In this document: positions 56,401-64,000 of the stretch, one piece after another
Layout of the letters: each line of letters begins with the position of its first letter
Numbering within the stretch: position 1 is the first letter of the stretch
From: Crambe crambe
Lineage: Eukaryota; Porifera; Demospongiae; Poecilosclerida; Crambeidae
Direction: 5' to 3'
DNA length: 64,000 nucleotides
Assembly (NCBI GenBank): GCA_963924555.1
Contig: OZ004585.1
Span: 7,828,556 to 7,892,555 of the forward strand
Program-made: the position numbers and the translations under genes
Notes under the pieces: model-generated
Seen by the model: only the letters and a program-made list of their open reading frames with translations
Database searches by the model: none
Told to the model about the DNA's origin: nothing

Positions 56401-59400
56401 TCCCTGTCACCTGTTAGTGCATGGGAGTGGTATAAAAATTAGACTTTAATATAGTAGCAGTGGTGGAGACTTATAGGGAGACACTGAAATAAGATTTTAT
56501 TAACCTTTATTTGGTTCTGAAGCACTTGCCCCCCACCCAATTTTTAGTACTAAGATGTCTCCACCCCTGTATAGCATGGGATGGAATCTTATTTTTAGCT
56601 GTGGAACAACCCCCCCACACTCTACTAGCTACCTCTGAATGATAGTTATTTCTGAGCACACAAAGACATGCTCCATTATTGAAATTCCAGACTTTTATAG
56701 ATCCATCCTTTCCTCCCGTTAGCAGCTTTCTCCCAGCCTTGTCAAAAATCATGGCCGTGATCTCATGCTCCCCGTGACACTTTGAGAAGTGGATGATTTT
56801 TTCTCCAGTATCCACATCCCACACTGACACAACAGATCCATGGCATCCACTCACAACCTTAAAATGAAGTTTTATATCCAATTTTCGTTTTCAGTATTAT
56901 ACCAAAGCCATAGAACACTTATTATTAAAACTATTCTAGGCTACCAATTTTCACTATCAAAGTCTCAAGACTCTGGTCTACCTCTTGTCAAGTTAGCCTA
57001 CAATAGCTAGCAAGCTACCTGGCCAAAATTCTCATTGTACAGTGCTGCACACAAGGGACGATCATGAGTTTTTTCCCCGATCGACTTCTGATAGTCATCC
57101 TCTTTAGTAGTGGGGACGAGAGCCCCCAAACGGCTGTTAGCTATCATTATTAATTCAGTAAAAGGGTGCACAAAAAAGGCTGTAGGTGGGTGTGGCAAAA
57201 GGGGGTGGCATCGGTTGATAATCTGGAGACAGGTTTGGTCACTTATATTCCATACCCGTATTTCCTGCATAACATAATTATCATAGCCGATCACTTCTGA
57301 GAATTAACTAAACGGTCCATTGGAGTTTCCAATATCCATGCAAAATTTATAGTTGATGTCATACCATGTCTTTGGAAAGAGAGTAGACATGCTTGTGGTT
57401 TGAGATGACGACATGCATGATGGCAGACACATGGCCTCTTAAAACCTGAATTAATAAACAACTGACTCAGTATTGAGATTCGGATATTATTAAACTATCA
57501 GGACACATATATATTCAAAATGGTTAATACTATTAAAAGGGTTTTACTCCTTTGAAATATACCAATTAATTATTTACTGTTATAGGATGCCCAGTAAGGT
57601 AGGGATTCCAGAATCGTAATATTCTATCCATTCCTCCAGTTGCTGCAAAAAGCATGAGTATTAATATTGTACAAAGACAATTGGTAACCTCACCAATAAA
57701 ATTCCATTCTTTGCAGAAGTCAAAAGAGAAGACTCCCTTTCTTACCTTGAGTGAGGCACCTCTGTTCCCCCCATTGATATCAAAGAGGTTGAGGGAGTTA
57801 TTCTCATCGTTGCTGCAGGAAATGATGTAGCCCATTGAGTGCCAGTATTTGACCTTCAACACCCAGTCATTGTGCACCTGTAGACAACCAATCAAAATAA
57901 CATAGCTAGATTTATAATAGTGAATTCTGTTTTCTGACTTTTAGCTACATTATGGTAGTACAGTGGAACCTCTGAGTAAAGGACAATTTGAGATCAGCCA
58001 CTTTGTCCTTTGTAGAGAGGTTGTCCTTTGTAGAGTGGTTGAGATTAAAACTGTACTAATGTGCTAGGCCTAAAAGAGTGTCCTTTTATCAGGAGGTTGT
58101 CCTTTTCTTGGAGAATCCTCTATCGGTTCCACTGTATTATGATGACTTTAGCCCAGCTATGTATAATATACCTTGGGAAAATAAGATGTTCTGACCCCAT
58201 CATATTTTTGGTTCATGAGTTCAAAGAAAGAGACCAGATTGCTTCCCATGTTGGGAATGAAGAGGTACGTCATGGCTTTGTTGAATTCCATGATGAAGAT
58301 CCCGCCTTCTGTGTCTCCCATGATCAACAATGCTCTGTTGGGATCAATTGGATTGATCCTGGGGGAAAGAGGAAGATAATAGTTCCACAAGAATGAGTCG
58401 TGGAGGAACAATCCTATTTAGAGTGTACTTTGTACCAGTAGGTCATGGTGAGAACACAGAAGGGGAGCTTTATGATGCTGAAGACGTGCTCATTTGTGTT
58501 GCAGTCATATATGGAGAGTTTGCTGTCAGTCAGAGATATTATCATCTTATTAGCATTGGGAAGGACAACCATATCTGTGATCCAAGGCAATTTCCCTACA
58601 TCAATCTAGAAAATAATAGGGTGATGGCTTGATTATACAAATATATTTAATCGAAATAAATTTATGACTTCTCAATAATGCTATTGTGCAGGCTGCTACT
58701 TGTGTCTATTGGCTCACCGTTACAACTTTCTGGAGTGTAAGGTCACTATTCCAGTAGGATAGTGTTCCATCTGTACAAATTGTGACGTAGACGCCCTCTA
58801 CATCTTTGGCATTGGTTTGATATTTTCTGCTGTAAGTACGATGCTTGCCATCGGGAAGAAAGGCAATGCAGGTCACATCGTGAGCATAACTGGAATTAGG
58901 ATGTTAAGAATGATATTATTAATCATTAGTGGTTACAAATACACTGGAGAGTCATAGGATAACATGCAGTGTCACAGCTAATAAACTCTTAGCTTAACAA
59001 ACCAGCTACCTTAGCATCTTTTTAAAGGGATGAGGGTATGGTGTCTCTTTCCCAACCATGTTATCTCGCTCTTGGTACTCACTCAACAAATATGAACAGA
59101 AGTCGTTCTGCAAAAAGGGTAGCAGAAACTCACTCACTTAATTATTTCTGTATAGCTAGCAAGCAATACTCACCCAGTTAATAGTGCCATAGCATTGAGT
59201 GTCTATTTTATAAAATAATGTAGCTAAAAATTTGTAATTTAGTTTCCGTCCTAGTATCTGACTAAAAGCTGCCCGAAACTCATTTTCGTTCAATCCCTCA
59301 TTTCCTTCTTCATCTGCTTTCTGAAAGAAAGAAAATCATGAGCCTATGATAACAAGGATTGATACTTGACCATTATGATTTCCACTTTATTTTTGAAAGC

Positions 59401-60046
59401 TATTATACTAGTTGGCAGTCATATACTTACATGGAATACTTTCATCAATTCTATCATGTGTTGAATAGTTATCTGCTCATCTGGTCTTTGGTACTCAGGA
59501 GGAGAGGTTCTCTTCATTTTGCCAGAGTATGTCTCTTTGAGTTTTTTTGATCTCCTGCCAAAACTTGACTCATCATCAGATCCTGAGTCGCTGAATAACT
59601 CTGAAGAGCTCTTCACTTTGACATTTTCTCTGCTAATTCCTAATTCTTCTCTATCTAGCATTACAACAATGAAATAAAACGATATATAGTGGAACTCAGC
59701 TACAATCAACAACAACAATAACAACAACAGTAACAAAATAAGTAGCTATAGCTCAATTACCTGCAAATGTCTTGGTCTTAAAAAATTCCACTTCCTCTTC
59801 ACCACTTTCAGCAAGCAATCTCTGCAGCTCATCTGCCAGAAGAAGTTGTCGTCTAAGTCTTGCCTCTTTCTGCTTACTTTTCTTCCAATGCTTGAGCTGA
59901 CCACTGATAGACTCTCTGGCCGCCTCAGCATATTTTATGGGTGTCGAGGTTTTTTCAACACGCGTATGTTCTCTACTTTGCTTCTTTTGAGGCGTTAGTG
60001 GTGGTAGCTGTAGTAAGTTGCTATTCTCTGTTTTTACAGAGCTCAT
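53497..60046 (-). CDS. EF-hand and WD40-repeat protein (WDR49 / WDR64 / EFCAB8-like)
   Basis: Probable ciliary or axonemal scaffold, by family resemblance. Exon 1 (60046-59761) encodes a basic coiled N-terminus (MSSVKTENSN, LRRQLLLADELQRLL). Then 59654-59431 (acidic/Ser, IELMKVFHV); 59320-59174 and 59107-59010 (degenerate EF-hand pair: ADEEGNEGLNENEF and FYKIDTQCYGTINW); 58889-58718 (first WD repeat, ending TLSYWNSDL). Further WD-repeat exons lie at about 58630-58450, 58365-58170, 57881-57692, 57642-57580, 57445-57365, 57267-57020, 56858-56633 and 56408-55930, then smaller ones to 54249. Typical signatures are GGKDGSIKVWNF, SASYDGSIHLWHI and ATGGMDRILRFWN. The last exon ends at 53497 in a Ser-rich tail. 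Length and domain order match the EF-hand/WD40 family. Most inner splice sites were not individually verified. Confidence 0.8.
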
Positions 60047-60212
60047 GTTTAACCGAAACTGTAAAAGAGACTCTTCCTTGTAACCCAAGGAACCGTTTGC
60101 GCATGTGCAGCAATAAACCTTGAACCTTTGAACTTTGGAAGGGAGTGGCAATCTCGGAGTCCCTCTTCGCTTCACTAGCTCTGTGTCACAGGTCGAAGCA
60201 TAGCAGGCACCG
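60047..60212. promoter_or_regulatory. Divergent promoter between the EF-hand/WD40 gene and the HDAC gene
   Basis: 166 bp separate the oppositely oriented start codons. The interval is GC-richer than the surroundings. I cannot identify specific sites. Confidence 0.6.
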
Positions 60213-62203
60213 ATGGCTACTTCAGATTGTTTCGCGTGAGTGAGTTAATTCAGCTAGTGTCCAGTTTAGTAGCCAGTTAGCCTCGACGTCCCTAGTCTCG
60301 CGGAGGGTCGGGCTCCGCGAGACTACCTCCAGGCCGTCGGAAGGGAAAGACGGCCTCCCCCTTCCCACTTCCGACAGTCTGGCTATATCAACTTTCCAGT
60401 TCCTGAATGTTTTTAATAGCACACCGTACTACATTTCATTCCCTTCCCATATAATGGTGCTGTGGAACCATGTTTGGAGTTATAATAATTATGTGGTCCT
60501 GTTATCACCTCCAATTCCAAGTAGTCAAGTCTGGTAAAGGGTCGGCTATGCCAAATTCAAAGCTAGCTGGACTGATTGTCATGTTTTATTAGGACTGGTC
60601 TCATCTATGACCCACTTATGACCAAACATAAGAACGAATATAACCCCAACCACCCTGAGACTCCTGAACGAATTGTGGAGGCGTGGCATGTACTAGAGCA
60701 GAGAGGGTTAAAACAACGTTGCAAAATCATCAAGGTTAGTGCAAGAAAGTAGGAGTGATAGGGAAGAGTGGGTGTGGTAGGGAAAGAGACGAGAGTGGCA
60801 AAGGGGGTGTGGTAGAGAAAGAGAAAAGGGAGTGGCAGAGGGGGTGTAGTAGGAAGAGAGAAAGAGGACATGAAACTTTTCAAGGTTAAAATTGTTTTCC
60901 AGTCACGAGAAGCCACGGAAGAAGAGATTCTGAGAGTCCACTCACAAGAGCATGTGACTGTCCTCTCGTACAACGTTGACCAGCCTCAGGACAGACTCAA
61001 CCTTCTCAGTACTTGCTACAACTCCATATTCCTCAACCCTGTAAGTGAGTGGGCGGATCTTATAGGAATCTATACAGTGATTTTATAGGCATAGAGGTTA
61101 GATTTACACTTATCTTCATTAGACAAAACCCCCCCCCCCCAGGGTTGGCATTCAAAGTTCAATACAGCTTGAAATTTGCCCACTGGAAAAATGATTCACA
61201 TTTCGAGTTATTTCCCTGCATAAGTCACTATCATGTTGTACTACAGCACTCATTCACTGCAGCAAGTCTGGCGGCAGGATGTGTCACTCAACTAACGGAG
61301 GAAGTAGTTACTGGACGACTGAAAAACGGAATGGCTTTAGTGAGGTGAGCTCAGTGAGACCAGCTTAAGGCATGACAAAAGTCAGAAGAATAATCTCGTA
61401 AGAAATCTTTTTCCCCCGTATTATCAGACCCCCTGGACATCATGCAGAACAATCAAAATGTATGGGGTTTTCCCTTTTCAACAGTGTTGCCATAGCAGCG
61501 AAGCATGCCATCGAAAAGTTAGGATTACAAAGGTATGTCGTAAGAGATTACAAAAGAGGTATGCAAGCGATTATAATGGTATGCAAGAGATTACAAATAG
61601 TATGTAAGAGATTACAAAGAAGGTATGTAAGAGATTATAAAAGAGGTATGCACATAGGTGTGCAAGAGATTACAGAAGAGATTACAAAAGTATGTGTACA
61701 ATGTCTACTATAAATCTTCGTGGGGGAAAATTTTTAACCAGAGACTCGTTAGTTTTTTACCCTACAAAAGTTTCGCACACCATGTACAACTTCTGGCCAC
61801 ACTGTCACAAGATCTTGCTTCTACTGATTTTTGCCTCCATTTAGGATTTTGATAGTAGACTGGGATATTCACCATGGAAACGGGATACAGCATCAATTCT
61901 ACGAAGACAAAAGGTATTCTCATGAGAAATTATTTAATAAGTCATTACCACTCTCGTCTAATTTAGAGTTCTCTATGTTTCTCTCCATCGTTTTGACAAC
62001 GGTGAATACTTCCCTTGTGCTGATGATGCAAATTTTGATTATGTGGGGGATGGGAATGGAAAAGGATATAACATCAATGTGGCGTGGAATGGAGATTCGA
62101 TGGGAGACGTGGAGTATTTGTTAGCATTTTATCATATCTTGTTACCAGTGGCATTAGAGGTAATGCAACAACTTACTTTTTTCTTGCATTGTGATAACGA
62201 GGA

Positions 62204-62293
<90 letters not shown>

Positions 62294-62458
62294 ACTCAGT
62301 TTGATCCTGAACTGGTGTTAGTATCGTGTGGTTTTGATGCTGGACTGGGGGATCATTTGGGAGGATACCGTGTGACTCCTGCAGGATATGCTCATATGAC
62401 ACACCTCCTAATGGGCGTGGCACAAGGAAAACTTGTTTTGGCCTTGGAAGGAGGTGTG

Positions 62459-62516
<58 letters not shown>

Positions 62517-63974
62517 GATAACATAACTCTGATTCTCTTTCAGGTTATAGTCTTTCCTGCATCAGGGAGTCCACATGTGCCATAGTCTCAGTGCTGCTGG
62601 GTGACACGCTCCTTCCAGAACTGGAGGTGGACACGCCCTCAGAGAGTGCCATCAGATCAATATGTAGCACCGGTCTCACTCACTCCCAATACTGGAAATC
62701 TCTTGGAGTCTTTAGTAAGTACCGTAACTCCATGCAAGGCATAAAATTCAGTGGAACCTCCCTATACACGATAGAGGACACTCCGAAAGAGTCAATTTAA
62801 AAGTACCTTTTGTGTTGCAAAAGAGGTGTCTTAAGGAATCATACTCGATGGTACAAAGTCACAAAGAATACCAGGAAACACATTCCCTACTATCTTTCCT
62901 TGGTCAAAAGTTCAAGAGTGAGATATTTCAATGGAGGGTTTCAAAAAACAACCTCCCACAAAGAGGACAACCTCCTCGGGTCGTCCTCGGGGTCCCCAAG
63001 TGTCGGAGGTTTTACTGTAAAGGAAAGAGAACAAACCTCTCAACAAAAGGCAATCTAAAAGTATACATTCTATAATGATAACATCGACCTCTTTACAATG
63101 GCCAAGTGTCCACTATTCAGAGATTTGTTTCCACTGACCATTAATTTTGTCAGTTACATAATATTAAACAATGATTTACATAGCAATGACCAGGAATGTT
63201 CTTTCATTCTGTTCACTAATGCTGAAAAAAATCAGGGCATTGAAAGCATACATTCATTCTGTCATTGTCCACTTGCACTCACATCACATGGTAATTGTAA
63301 AAAGAGTATCTTACCTTGATGATCCTTACCTATTATCAGGCAGTACTACTGGTAGTGGTGTGCAGTCTGCTGGTTTAGCAGAGTCTATCACTCCAGAGTC
63401 AGGTAAATTACCTGCTGAAGCTCTCTTTGGAAGAGAAGGGCCTTCAGTAAGTTATCTAAGGACATTTGAGTTCAGCTGTCAGACAGTTCAGACTAGTCCC
63501 AAGAAATTACTGATTGAATTTTACATTAATTTTTAGAACAATCTGAGTGAAGTGCTTACCAAGTTTAAGATTCCAATGGACCAATCAAGTCATTCCATGC
63601 AGAATCATGAGGAGGAGCTACATTCTGCATCATCACAGGATCAAGAGTCACATGACCAGAAAGATAAATTCCAGCAAGGATCATATGACCCGACACGTGA
63701 CCACAGTTTGCCTGATGAAGGATCATCACATGATCAGGTAGGTACCTCATTCTCTGCTTCCTTCGTCTAATAGCCAATCGAAGTTTGAAAAAAAAATGTC
63801 AAAAGCCAAATTTCCGTGCTCTTTTCATAGGATCAGAGGTCATCACAGGACCAAGGTGATGCGACTATGGGGTCTGGACCAGCCATTTCTAGTCCCAGTG
63901 AACAGCAATCTGTCAACCCAGGCATCACTCTAGTTCAAAAGAACATTGTCCAATCTTTAGAGAATGAAGGACAT
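60213..63974 (+). CDS. Class IIb histone deacetylase (HDAC6/HDAC10-like), 3' end outside the window
   Basis: Zn-dependent lysine deacetylase. Exons: 60213-60235, 60593-60734, 60903-61040, 61247-61344, 61428-61532, 61845-61913, 61967-62159, 62300-62453, 62544-62714, 63340-63446, 63537-63737, 63831-63974. The total of 1545 nt is in frame. The catalytic domain starts almost at the N-terminus: [22 protein letters not shown] (active-site His pair), [12 protein letters not shown] (zinc Asp/His), [12 protein letters not shown] (zinc Asp), [10 protein letters not shown] and LEGGY, where the Tyr spans an exon junction. All catalytic residues are present. The wording is closest, from memory, to the second catalytic domain of HDAC6. 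After about residue 360 comes a Ser/Gln/Asp-rich linker ([10 protein letters not shown]). Whether a second catalytic or ZnF-UBP domain follows lies beyond the window. Confidence 0.9.
60293..60325. repeat. Small hairpin with TAGTCTCGC termini
   Basis: TAGTCTCGCGGAG and CTCCGCGAGACTA flank a 7-bp loop in the first intron of the HDAC gene. The termini match those of the MITE at 36660-37115, so it may be a minimal relic of the same family. Confidence 0.6.
61535..61690. repeat. Minisatellite, about 21-bp unit (GTATGTAAGAGATTACAAA)
   Basis: Several imperfect copies lie directly downstream of the donor of HDAC exon 5. Each copy repeats the donor-like GGTATG(T/C)AAGAG sequence, so the array probably arose by copying the splice site. 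Confidence 0.8.
62205..62290. repeat. (CT)n microsatellite forming a polypyrimidine tract
   Basis: A long CT run immediately precedes the acceptor of HDAC exon 8 at 62300. A (TG)n(AG)n run follows that exon at about 62455-62512, so both flanks of this exon are simple repeats. Confidence 0.95.
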
Positions 63975-64000
63975 GTAAGTCTGGAGGGATCTGGTCTATT

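Noticed and set aside
1-64000. tRNA or rRNA genes
   Set aside because: I found no convincing cloverleaf or rRNA core by eye. A tRNAscan and Rfam search would be needed to exclude them.

Overview
This is an animal genome, and most likely a sponge (demosponge); the species call is inference. The genes are intron-rich metazoan types (HDAC6-like deacetylase, calcium-channel alpha-2/delta, aprataxin, EF-hand/WD40 protein, IRAK-like kinase, several Death domains). Introns are very short (about 45-140 nt) and intergenic DNA is full of TAGCTAGC-rich low-complexity sequence and small inverted-repeat elements. I assembled gene models by hand from GT-AG boundaries and reading phase.

Layout. (1) 1-6622, plus strand: 3' part of a multidomain gene encoding coiled coil, Roc-like GTPase, two Ig domains, Death domain and a possible CaaX tail; it has one in-frame stop between domains. 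(2) 6623-27300: a minus-strand tandem array of intronless genes encoding a secreted-type beta-helix ectodomain joined to a many-pass membrane domain. Two copies are full length (11610-15323 and 18693-22400); at least four more are relics. (3) 27305-36400: two paralogous minus-strand genes that join a Death domain to two GRF zinc fingers and a zinc knuckle. The first copy is cut inside its Death-domain exon by a 4558-bp DNA transposon (29204-33761) with 119-bp inverted termini and a 6-bp target duplication. That transposon carries its own spliced DDE integrase on the minus strand and, on the plus strand, a spliced Ig plus IRAK/Pelle-like kinase gene. (4) 36485-48604, minus: calcium-channel alpha-2/delta or CACHD1-like gene with VWA and Cache domains. 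(5) 48753-53284, plus: CYTH-domain gene, head to head with (4). Its 3.5-kb last intron holds a satellite block and a nested minus-strand aprataxin gene. (6) 53497-60046, minus: EF-hand/WD40 protein. (7) 60213 to the window end, plus: HDAC6/10-like deacetylase, head to head with (6) and running out of the window.

The most notable region is 27-36 kb. A Death-domain gene with predicted nucleic-acid-binding fingers is split at base precision by a transposon that itself contains an innate-immune-type kinase gene. Regions 1 and 3 share Death, Ig, IRAK-like and GTPase modules typical of invertebrate innate signalling. The 36-64 kb part looks like ordinary housekeeping, channel and ciliary gene space arranged in divergent pairs.
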